Origin: Bradyrhizobium forestalis
GTDB lineage: Bacteria; Pseudomonadota; Alphaproteobacteria; Rhizobiales; Xanthobacteraceae
Reading direction: 5' to 3'
Assembly: GCF_002795245.1 (NCBI RefSeq)
Contig: NZ_PGVG01000003.1
Location: 1-64,000, forward strand
DNA: 64,000 nt
Shown: in pieces, positions 55,819 through 64,000 of the stretch
How positions within the stretch are numbered: position 1 is the first letter of the stretch
How the letters are laid out: each line of letters starts with the position of its first letter
The notes under the pieces: model-generated
Told to the model about the DNA's origin: nothing
The model's input: only the letters and a program-made list of their open reading frames with translations
Databases searched by the model: none
Program-made: the position numbers and the translations under genes

Positions 55819-58800
55819 ATGCGCGGACCATCTGCGAAGCGAGACAATGGCGAGCTGACGACGCTGCGGGGGCTTGCACGCTTCCGTTCGATATCGCTGC
55901 TCTGCGCGATGCAGATGGTCTTCCTGCCGGTGTACAGCGTCCGCGTCCAGGCGCAGACGGCGAACGTCATCGTGCCCGATGGACGCACCGGGACCTCCTT
56001 GCAGACCTCCGGCAGCGTCACCAACGTCACGACGTCGACGGTCTCGGGCAACAATGCCTTCAACTCGTTCTCGCAGTTCAGCGTCGGGCAGGGCAACACC
56101 GTCAACCTGCAACTGCCGACCGGCACGCAAAACCTCGTCAACATCGTTCGCGACGCCCCGGTCTACGTCAACGGCACGCTGAACTCCTACATGAACGGCG
56201 CGATCGGCGGTAACGTCTATTTCGCCGATCCCAAGGGCTTCGTGGTCGGCCGCAGCGGCGTGGTCAATGTCGGCAGCCTCAACGTCTCGACGCCGACGCG
56301 CGAGTTCACCGACAGCCTGATCGGCCCGCAGGGGCAGATCAACGGCACGGCCGTCGGCAATCTGATGGCGGGCTCGTTCCCGGTCTCACCTGATGGCAAC
56401 ATCCGCATCTATGGCCGCGTCAACGCCCAGGACGGCGTGCGCCTGACCGGGCAGAACGTCTATGTCGGCGGCGCCAGCCAGCGCGACATCGCCAATCTCG
56501 ACCACGCCGCGAAGTTCGCGGCGTCCGTCAACTCCAAGGGCCTGCGCAGCGCCAGCGCCATCACCGTGCGCAACGGCTCGATCCATATCGGCGCGGTCAA
56601 CAATGCCAGGGTCAACGGACGCCTGACGGCGCGCAGCACGACCTCGACGCCGAGCAACATCACCGTGCAGGTCGGCAACAATATCGAGATCGGCAAGAAC
56701 GCCAGACTCAATATCGCGAGCAGGACCGGCGATGCCGGCGAGATCCGCCTGAAGGCGGCGCAGAACCTCACCGTGGCGGGCGGAGCCAAGTTCAACGCCA
56801 GCGCGAAGACCGGCAATGCGGGCCTCGTCGATTTCAGCGCCAATGGCGTCATCGACATCGGCCAAGGCATCAAGGTCAATCTCAGTGCGGACCACGGCAG
56901 GGCGGGCACGCTGCTGATCGACCCGACCGACCTCGTGGTCGGTGATGCAGCCCAGGGCGATAGCGGCGTGACGCTGTCGAACAGCTCTGTCGCGGCTGCG
57001 CTCGCCGGGCTCAGCGCCGGCGCCGACTATCTCATCCAGGCGGATCATTCCATCACGCTCGCCGCGCATGCGCTGATCGATGCCCGCCGTCTCGATGGCT
57101 CCGGCCATTCGACCGGCAACGCCAACAACGTCATCATCGACGCGCCGAACATCGAGATCACGAATGGCGCGCAGATTCTCGCCCAGTCGGTCAATTTCGG
57201 CGGGACCACCTATGCCGACGGCAATGTGACGCTGCGGGCCACGGCGAGCGACATCAAGCTGTCCGGCCAGGCCACCGCGGCGACGGCCATCACCGTCGAC
57301 GGCAAGATCACCGGCGGCACCGTCTCGATCACCGCGACCTCGACCGCTGTATCCAGTTTCCTCGACGGTTCGCCAGTTGGGGCCTTGGCACTCGTCGGCT
57401 CGACGCTGGCCGGCTCGCTGCTGGGCCTCAATGGCGGCTATGTCGCGGCCAGCGCTACGGCGACCATCACCATCAACGGCCATGCCGACATCAACGGCCG
57501 CGGCGATGTCACCATTTCCGCGCATGCATCGGAGACCGCGTCGGATCCGGCCGTCGCGTCCACCTTGCTCGGCAGCCTCACGCCGGTCGCGGCCGGTGTC
57601 GTCGTCGGCAAGATCGACGGCACGGCCACGACCAACGTGGCCTCGGGCGCGACGATCAATGCCGGCGGCAACCTCGAGATCAAGGCGCTCAACGACGCGA
57701 CCATCGCCGTCTCGGCGCTGGCCGCATCGACGAGCGCGCAGATCGTCCCGACCGTGGCCTATTCCAAGGGATCGGTAACGACGATCGCGAACGTCGAGAG
57801 CGGCGCGCATCTTGCGGCGGGCACAGTGAACACGAGCGGCAGCACGCTGAAGGTGCGCGCGATCAACAACAATTCGTTCTCGACCAGCGCAACGTCGGTT
57901 GCGGCGCCGGGACTAGGGGCGAGCGGCGCCGTCGGCGGTGCGTTGGCCATCAGCGATGTTACGACGTCCGTGACCGCGACGCTCGGCGCATCGCTCGGAA
58001 CCGATACCGCCAACCGGATGAACGGTTCCGTTCTGGTCGAGGCGACGTCCGACACCACGAGCAATTCCACGATGGCATCGTCCATCGCCGGCCTTCCGGC
58101 GCTGATCGCGGCGATCGAGAGAGGATTGCGCGCCGTCACCGCGCCGACGTCGATCATCCAGGCCCACAGGTCCTCGCTGATGCCACTCAACTTCAATTGC
58201 AAGGCCGCCGGCGCGCTTTCCCTCGCCAACAGCACGCAGAGTGCGACCGCCGCGATCGCGCAGAATCCGAGCGGCGGCGCGCCGAGCATCTATGCCAGCG
58301 GCAACGTCGCCGTCGCCAGCAACGTCATCGATCGCGGCGTTCGCAGCAACGCGACGGCCAGCGCGATCACCAAGGACGTGGTGTCCGGGGAGAGCACGGC
58401 GATCAGCGCGGCCGTCGCCTGGGGCAATTTCACCCACAATTCGAACGCCTATGTCGGCGACGGGGTCTGGATCAACGCGGCGAATATCGCCGTTGATGCC
58501 ACCACCGAACAGCCGATCACCAACACCTGGCTCAAATGGGATGGGCTCGGTGCAGTTCTCAGCCACCTCAATGGAAATCTCGGCGTCGGCGGCAACATCC
58601 TGACCAGCTACGCCAATGCCACGGCGGACGCCGGCGACACGATCGGCATCTCCGGTTCGCTCAACCATTTCGTCGTGAACAACAATACGACGGCGTGGGT
58701 CGCGGGCAGCGCGAGCCTGACGGCGACATGCACGACCGCGGCCTGCGGCAGCAGCTGGGCGGCCGGAATGGACAATGGCGACGTCCACACCTACGACGCC

Positions 58801-61800
58801 ACCATTCAGATCGCGGCGACCACGACCACGGCGTCGATCGACGCCGCCGGCAATGTCGGTACGCTCGGCTTCCTGACCGGCAACACGTCGGGCGGTTCTT
58901 CGGTCGGTGGCGCGCTCAATCTCGTCCAGTTCAACACCAACACCATTGCCGGCGTTTCGGACCGCGCGACGCTGCGGGCGTCGGATGACATCGCCGTCAA
59001 CGCGATCACGTCTGACCAGTTCGTCGCTGTCGCGCCGTCGTCCGGCAAGGCCGCCGGCGCGCTGGCGCTGAACGGCATCACCTCGCTCGGCTTCCTGAAC
59101 AACACGACGCATGCGTCGATCTCGAGCCAGGCCACCGTCTATGCCCCGACCGTCGGCATCCTGGCGCAGCAGGATCTGTCGGTCGTGACACTGGCCGGCG
59201 CGATGAGCCGGAACACCAGCGGCGGTTCGGCGGTCGGGGTGGCGGTCGCCTATCTCGGCGCAAACACCGACACCTCCGCCTATATCGGCGACAACCATTC
59301 CGACATTCGCCCGGGCGTGTTCAGCTCCAACGATCCGTTTGCCGGCACGAGCGGCGGCAGCGGAGCCGTCAATGTCGACAATCTCACGATCAGCGCGACC
59401 ACCTCCGGACGCATCACGGCGGCCGCGGTCGCGGCGTCGATCTCCGAGCCGCAGGCGTCCAGCTTCTCCGACAAGGCGGGCGCCGCCGGGGCCGGCGCGA
59501 CCGGAGGGGCCGCGGGCGTGGCGACGGCCGCGAGCAAGATCGGCTCGACCTCGGGATCGAGCACCGAAGGCTTCAGCATCGATCTCGCCGGCAGCTCGTC
59601 GATCAGCGACGTTTCGCTCGGCACCAGCGCCTATATCAGGAACACGACGGTCAACAAGTACACCACGACCGGCACGGTGGTGACCAAGACGATCGTCCAG
59701 GCGCTGAACGACACCATGCTCAACAATGGCTCCGGCTCGGCGGCGCTCAATCTGGCCGGAGCATCCGCGCAAGGGGCTGCGATCGGCGGCGCGATCGCTG
59801 CGGCGATGTCGAACAATGCGACGCTTGCCTATATCTACGGCACCACCATGAACGGCCAGAGTTCGGTGACGGTGCAGGCGCTCAATGGCGGCTCGGAGAC
59901 CGTCGTTGCCCTCGGCGTGGCGGGATCGAAGTCCAATGCGGCGTCGCTGTCGGCCTCGGTCGGCATCATCACGGATAGCGCCAATGCCTATATCGAGAGC
60001 TCGACGATCACGGGCCAGTCCTCCGGCGTCAATCGCGCGCTCGAGGTCGACGCCTACCAGACCACCAACATCGCGATCGGCGGCGGCTCGCTCTATATCT
60101 CGGGCGGCCAGGCCGGCGTCGGCATCGGGCTGACCTATGCGTCGGTCGCCGATCCCACGGGCGGCAACGCAACCGACGCGCATATCCGCAGCACGTCGAT
60201 CTCCAACTACGACACCCTGCTGGTGATGGCCGACAGCGCCAGCGTGATTGCGGCCGGTGCGGCCTCGGGCGGGGCAGGCTCGAACGGGCTCGCCGGCGCG
60301 ATCGTCGTCAGCGAGATCACGCCGACCACGACCGCCTACATCAACAGCGGCGCGACGGTGAACATCAACGTCGGAGGCGTGACGGTGCTGGCGGACAGCG
60401 GCGCCGTCTCGGCGCTGGACACGGCGCTCGGCAACCTCGTCAAGAAGTCGAACAACAACCATCTCGCCGAAGACACTTGTACGGTCGCCGGCGGCACGGG
60501 CGGGCAGAACTGCATCGACTTCGGCGCGGCCGCGCTCAACGGCGGCACGGGTAACGGTCCGGGGGCCAGCATCGTTTCCGTCGCGGGCCTGATCCAGGCC
60601 GGCAAGAACAATGTCGGTGCCTCCATCGTCTACGACACCATCGCAACGACGCATTCGGCCTATATCGCTAACGTGCTGATGTCGGCGCCCGGCAATGTCA
60701 GCGTAAGCGCGGTCGATGCCTCGAAGATCCAGTCGGTCACGATCGGCTTCGGCCTTGCGACCGGACAGTTCGCCGGCGTCGGCGGCACCACGATCAGCTC
60801 GATCGCAAATACGGTTTCGGCGGCCATCGGCAACAACCTGTCCAGCGCGTCGCAATCCTCCGTCACGGGCCGCAACATCTCCGTCAACGCGACCGACAAT
60901 TCCAGCATCACCGGAACCGCCGCGATCGCCGGCGCCTCGACCCAGGGCAGCGCCGCGGGTCTCGCGCTCGTCTACAGCAGCATCGCCAACAATGTCAGCG
61001 CCGGCGTCACCGGCTCCAAGCTGGCCGCCTCGGGCAATGTCGCGATCGGTGCGAACTCGAACGCCAGCATCTCGACGGTCGCCGTCGGTGTCGCGATGTC
61101 CTCGCAGGTTGGCCTCGCCGGCTCGGTCGCCACCAATCTGAGGGGGACAAACGTCACCGCCAGCATCACCGCCGCCGGCACCAACGGCATCAACGGCGCC
61201 GACGTCACCGCCACCAACAATGTCGGTGTGATCGCCGGCAACAACGACAAGGCGGCCGTGTCCGCCGGTGCCGTCTCGATCAGCAAGGGCGCGGCCGGCG
61301 GCGCGGGCTCGCTGGTGACCAACCAGATCACCGGAACCACCGCGGCCTATATCTCCGGGGCGAGCACCAGGGTCGACGCGCTCGGGACCAGCAGCACCGA
61401 TACGCTGTCGGTCAACAATGGCACGCTCGTCCACGCCTTCGATCTCGGCACCGCCCATGCGCCGACCGACACGACGCCCGATCTCTCCGAGAACCAGGAC
61501 AGCGTGCGCGGCCTTGCCGTGGTCGCGAGCTCGCACCAGGCGGTCGTGACCAACGTCGCCTCGCTTGCCGCGAGCAGCGGCATCGCGATCATGATCAACC
61601 CGATCACCAATGTGATGAGCGGGGCGACGCGGGCCTATATCGACAGCGCGGCGATCGACACGCGCCTGACCTCGTCGACGCTCAAACCGCAGATCGAGGT
61701 CGCTGCGTCGAGCTTCTCCTATTCCGGCGCGTTCGGCGCCGGCATCGCCTATGGCAGCAGCGGTGGCGGTGGTGCGACCATTGTCTCGACGACGATGTCG

Positions 61801-64000
61801 CGCGAGACCTTCGCCTATATCACCAATTCCACGGTCGGCGGCGTCCAGTCGTCGAGCCCGACGGTCGGCGCCGTCACCGTGAAGGCCAACGCGGAGCAGG
61901 ATGCGTCCTCGATCGCGGTCGGCTTCAACACCGGTTCCGTCGGGCTCAACGTCTTCCAGGCGACCACGGAAGCCTATGTCGACGGCGGCGCGCTGACGGC
62001 TTCGTCGCTGACGGTGAACGCCAACAACAACACCGGTATTTTCTCCGCGAACGGTTCTGGCGCATACGGCAGCCAGGCCGCGATCGGCGCGGCGTTCCTG
62101 GTCCAGGTCTCCTCGAACCGGACATTGGCCTATGTCGGCGACGAGTTTCGTTACGAGGGCGGCACTGCGCCGCACACGACCGCGCTCAATTTGAGCGGCG
62201 CGCTCGACGTCGAGGCCAAGACCAAGAACCGTTTCGAGGCCTATGCGATCGGCGGCGCGCTCTCGACCGGCACGGCGGCGATCGCCGGAATGGCCAACAT
62301 CGAGGTCGCCAACAACACCACCATCGCCGGCGTCTACGACACCACGCTGCAATCGGTGACGGGCGGCGCGGCCGGTGCGGTCACGATCAATGCCAATGAG
62401 GACGTGGCGATCAAGGAGATCGCCGGTGCGCTTGCGGTCGGCGCCAGCGGGGCAGGGGTCGGCGTCGGCGCCGCGGCCAACGTCATCGTGTTCAAGAGTC
62501 GGACCGTTGCCGAGAGCTGGAACAGCAATCTGAACTCGTCCGGGGCGATCAACGTCACTGCGCTCAGCACCAAGGAGGTGCTGTCCTACGCGGTCACCGC
62601 CGGCATCGGCGGCAGCGTCGGCATCGGCGCGACCGTCGGTGTCATCATCATCGGCACCAATACCGCGGACGCCGACACCCAGGGCCAGCAGACCGGCCAG
62701 CTCAATCAGGGCGGCAACGGCACTATCGCGTCCGTGAACAACGGCACCAGCAACACGCACGGCGGCAACGCAGTCGCCAGCGGCACCGCGGGCAATCCGA
62801 ACAGCGCCAATGTCAGCTCGACCTACGACGTCAGCAATGTGCTGAGCGGCGGCAACGACGTGGTGGTCGCGCAGATCGCGGGCGGCAACGTCGCGGGCAC
62901 GCAGGTCAATGTCACGGCGACCAGCGCCAATGCGGCCAAGATGTATCTGCTCGGCGCCGGCTTTGCCAAGAATGTCGGCATCGGGGCCGGCATCGGCTAC
63001 ACCAGCGTCAACAGCACCGTGCTCGCCAATCTCAGTGACTACGGACGCAACGGCTCTGGCGTGCTGGTGGCTGCGGATACGCCTTTGGTCGTCGCGGCGC
63101 CGTCCGTCAGCGTTGCGGCGGTCGTCAAGGACGCCAACACCGGACCTTATGGCGGCAAGACCATCGACACCGAGGCAATCGCCGGCGGAGCGGCGCTTTA
63201 CTTCGGCGCCAACGCAGCCGTGGCGGTCGGCAATGTCACCAACACCGTAACGGCGCTGCTCGGCGGTCAGATCACCGGCACGGGTGGGACCGGCGCTGCC
63301 GTCATGGCGCAGGATACCACGACCCAGGTGGTCTTCACGGGCGGTGTCTCCGCCGGTGCCGTGGCCGTCGGCGCTTCGGTCGCGACCGCAAGCCGAACGA
63401 GTTCGGTCGTGGCGCGGGTCTTGAACGGCGCCACCATTGACACTTCGCAATTGCTGATTGGTGCAGCCGGGTCAGGTACCCTGAGCACGACGGCAACCGC
63501 ACTCGGCGGCGGCATCGTCGCCGGCACGGGCGCGGACGCTGAGGCCACCGAGAACTCGGGCGTGCTGGCGGAGATCGGCGCCGGCGCCTCGATCACGACG
63601 TCCGCGAGCGGCATCGGCACGCTGGTGTCGGCGGCGATTGCGCCCAACCTGTCGAGCGAAGCTATCGGCGTTTCGGTCGGTGGCGGTGCCGTCGGCGTCG
63701 CCATCGCACAGTCCACGGTCGGCGCCACGGTGACGGCCGATGTCGGCGACGACGTCCGCCTCTCGGGCGGTGCGCTCGACGTGAGCGCCAAGGCGCTGGT
63801 TCCGACCAGCGGCACGACGACCTGGGCCAAGGCGCTCGCCGGCGGCGGCGGCTCGCTGATCGGCGCGCAGGGCAGCTACGCCCAGGCGTCGCAGAACGTG
63901 ACTGTCAAAGCCTATGGCGGAACGGGGATCCGGCTGCCCAACGCCGACGTGACCATCGAGGCCGAAAACGACAGTGCCCAATACGCCGAGGCGGCGGGCC
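55819..64000 (+). CDS. Giant filamentous-haemagglutinin-type adhesin (LktA family), 3' end outside window
   Basis: The frame is open from the ATG at 55819 to the right edge: 2727 codons with no stop. After an extended signal peptide (SISLLCAMQMVFLPVYSVRV, then QAQ) comes the two-partner-secretion haemagglutination domain. It has NNAFNSFSQFSVGQGNTVNL and DPKGFVVGRSGVVNVGSLNVST near residues 75-160. The rest is a repetitive parallel beta-helix rich in Asn, Gly, Ala, Ser and Thr. Short returning elements such as TAYI.. and NVTVSA-like strands recur every 50-90 residues, the layout of LktA-type adhesins. It would be secreted by an outer-membrane TpsB partner, not seen here, and mediate surface attachment. 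Confidence 0.87.
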   Translation, partial: MRGPSAKRDNGELTTLRGLARFRSISLLCAMQMVFLPVYSVRVQAQTANVIVPDGRTGTSLQTSGSVTNVTTSTVSGNNAFNSFSQFSVGQGNTVNLQLPTGTQNLVNIVRDAPVYVNGTLNSYMNGAIGGNVYFADPKGFVVGRSGVVNVGSLNVSTPTREFTDSLIGPQGQINGTAVGNLMAGSFPVSPDGNIRIYGRVNAQDGVRLTGQNVYVGGASQRDIANLDHAAKFAASVNSKGLRSASAITVRNGSIHIGAVNNARVNGRLTARSTTSTPSNITVQVGNNIEIGKNARLNIASRTGDAGEIRLKAAQNLTVAGGAKFNASAKTGNAGLVDFSANGVIDIGQGIKVNLSADHGRAGTLLIDPTDLVVGDAAQGDSGVTLSNSSVAAALAGLSAGADYLIQADHSITLAAHALIDARRLDGSGHSTGNANNVIIDAPNIEITNGAQILAQSVNFGGTTYADGNVTLRATASDIKLSGQATAATAITVDGKITGGTVSITATSTAVSSFLDGSPVGALALVGSTLAGSLLGLNGGYVAASATATITINGHADINGRGDVTISAHASETASDPAVASTLLGSLTPVAAGVVVGKIDGTATTNVASGATINAGGNLEIKALNDATIAVSALAASTSAQIVPTVAYSKGSVTTIANVESGAHLAAGTVNTSGSTLKVRAINNNSFSTSATSVAAPGLGASGAVGGALAISDVTTSVTATLGASLGTDTANRMNGSVLVEATSDTTSNSTMASSIAGLPALIAAIERGLRAVTAPTSIIQAHRSSLMPLNFNCKAAGALSLANSTQSATAAIAQNPSGGAPSIYASGNVAVASNVIDRGVRSNATASAITKDVVSGESTAISAAVAWGNFTHNSNAYVGDGVWINAANIAVDATTEQPITNTWLKWDGLGAVLSHLNGNLGVGGNILTSYANATADAGDTIGISGSLNHFVVNNNTTAWVAGSASLTATCTTAACGSSWAAGMDNGDVHTYDATIQIAATTTTASIDAAGNVGTLGFLTGNTSGGSSVGGALNLVQFNTNTIAGVSDRATLRASDDIAVNAITSDQFVAVAPSSGKAAGALALNGITSLGFLNNTTHASISSQATVYAPTVGILAQQDLSVVTLAGAMSRNTSGGSAVGVAVAYLGANTDTSAYIGDNHSDIRPGVFSSNDPFAGTSGGSGAVNVDNLTISATTSGRITAAAVAASISEPQASSFSDKAGAAGAGATGGAAGVATAASKIGSTSGSSTEGFSIDLAGSSSISDVSLGTSAYIRNTTVNKYTTTGTVVTKTIVQALNDTMLNNGSGSAALNLAGASAQGAAIGGAIAAAMSNNATLAYIYGTTMNGQSSVTVQALNGGSETVVALGVAGSKSNAASLSASVGIITDSANAYIESSTITGQSSGVNRALEVDAYQTTNIAIGGGSLYISGGQAGVGIGLTYASVADPTGGNATDAHIRSTSISNYDTLLVMADSASVIAAGAASGGAGSNGLAGAIVVSEITPTTTAYINSGATVNINVGGVTVLADSGAVSALDTALGNLVKKSNNNHLAEDTCTVAGGTGGQNCIDFGAAALNGGTGNGPGASIVSVAGLIQAGKNNVGASIVYDTIATTHSAYIANVLMSAPGNVSVSAVDASKIQSVTIGFGLATGQFAGVGGTTISSIANTVSAAIGNNLSSASQSSVTGRNISVNATDNSSITGTAAIAGASTQGSAAGLALVYSSIANNVSAGVTGSKLAASGNVAIGANSNASISTVAVGVAMSSQVGLAGSVATNLRGTNVTASITAAGTNGINGADVTATNNVGVIAGNNDKAAVSAGAVSISKGAAGGAGSLVTNQITGTTAAYISGASTRVDALGTSSTDTLSVNNGTLVHAFDLGTAHAPTDTTPDLSENQDSVRGLAVVASSHQAVVTNVASLAASSGIAIMINPITNVMSGATRAYIDSAAIDTRLTSSTLKPQIEVAASSFSYSGAFGAGIAYGSSGGGGATIVSTTMSRETFAYITNSTVGGVQSSSPTVGAVTVKANAEQDASSIAVGFNTGSVGLNVFQATTEAYVDGGALTASSLTVNANNNTGIFSANGSGAYGSQAAIGAAFLVQVSSNRTLAYVGDEFRYEGGTAPHTTALNLSGALDVEAKTKNRFEAYAIGGALSTGTAAIAGMANIEVANNTTIAGVYDTTLQSVTGGAAGAVTINANEDVAIKEIAGALAVGASGAGVGVGAAANVIVFKSRTVAESWNSNLNSSGAINVTALSTKEVLSYAVTAGIGGSVGIGATVGVIIIGTNTADADTQGQQTGQLNQGGNGTIASVNNGTSNTHGGNAVASGTAGNPNSANVSSTYDVSNVLSGGNDVVVAQIAGGNVAGTQVNVTATSANAAKMYLLGAGFAKNVGIGAGIGYTSVNSTVLANLSDYGRNGSGVLVAADTPLVVAAPSVSVAAVVKDANTGPYGGKTIDTEAIAGGAALYFGANAAVAVGNVTNTVTALLGGQITGTGGTGAAVMAQDTTTQVVFTGGVSAGAVAVGASVATASRTSSVVARVLNGATIDTSQLLIGAAGSGTLSTTATALGGGIVAGTGADAEATENSGVLAEIGAGASITTSASGIGTLVSAAIAPNLSSEAIGVSVGGGAVGVAIAQSTVGATVTADVGDDVRLSGGALDVSAKALVPTSGTTTWAKALAGGGGSLIGAQGSYAQASQNVTVKAYGGTGIRLPNADVTIEAENDSAQYAEAAG

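Noticed and set aside
57913..63450. A minus-strand open frame of 1845 codons
   Set aside because: It is antisense to the giant adhesin and extremely rich in Arg, Asp, Gly and Ala with no domain pattern. In GC-rich coding DNA the complementary frame is often free of stops. The plus frame shows a signal peptide and haemagglutination domain, so this is a shadow.

Overview
The window looks like chromosomal DNA of an alphaproteobacterium of the Bradyrhizobium type. It has very high GC, GTG/TTG starts, tightly overlapping (ATGA/GTGA) operons, many ABC transporters for plant-derived solutes, a complete norEF-norCBQD nitric oxide reductase locus with NnrR/FixK-type boxes, and several families of GC-rich intergenic palindromes of the kind common in Bradyrhizobium. 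The genus is inferred from protein resemblance and style; no rRNA or tRNA gene is present to confirm it.

Layout. (1) 405-12683: a sugar locus. A YtfQ-YtfR-YtfT-YjfF type transporter is followed by a FadR-family regulator, a galactose/arabinose 1-dehydrogenase, an aldose 1-epimerase and an SMP-30 lactonase, then by a ChvE-GguA-GguB transporter. Together these import aldoses, interconvert anomers and oxidise them to aldonates. (2) 12742-18715: a small divergent membrane-protein ORF and norE, norF, norC, norB, norQ, norD for NO respiration, with two NnrR-type boxes. (3) 18738-28274: a polyol locus. It holds a HAD phosphatase, a SorC-family regulator, a SmoEFGK transporter, an SDR polyol dehydrogenase, a D-ribulokinase-type FGGY kinase and a fructokinase. 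The same 31-bp operator architecture precedes both transcription units. (4) 28446-38258: a LysR regulator divergent from an amidase, followed by a complete Dpp-type ABC transporter and a second amidase. (5) 38259-46957: a stretch of less GC-rich, accessory character. It has an exported protein with an internally duplicated domain, a TIR-transmembrane-WD40-TPR protein, a SnoaL-like protein, and a 1218-residue NarL-type regulator fused to a long repetitive acidic region. (6) 46958-49572: an esterase and ring-cleaving dioxygenase pair (MhqD/MhqO-like) divergent from a LysR gene, with a clear palindrome between them. (7) 49901-54718: a small exported beta-barrel-like protein, a possible 56-residue ORF, and a Tat-exported substrate-binding protein co-encoded with a hybrid histidine kinase. 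(8) 55009-64000: an exported protein and the first 2727 codons of a giant filamentous-haemagglutinin-type (LktA family) adhesin that runs off the right edge.

The items most worth a second look are the regulator/repeat fusion (43253-46909), the TIR-WD40-TPR protein with its neighbour, the paired SorC-type operators, the orphan binding-protein/hybrid-kinase pair, and the two small ORFs (51 and 56 residues) that usual length cut-offs would miss.
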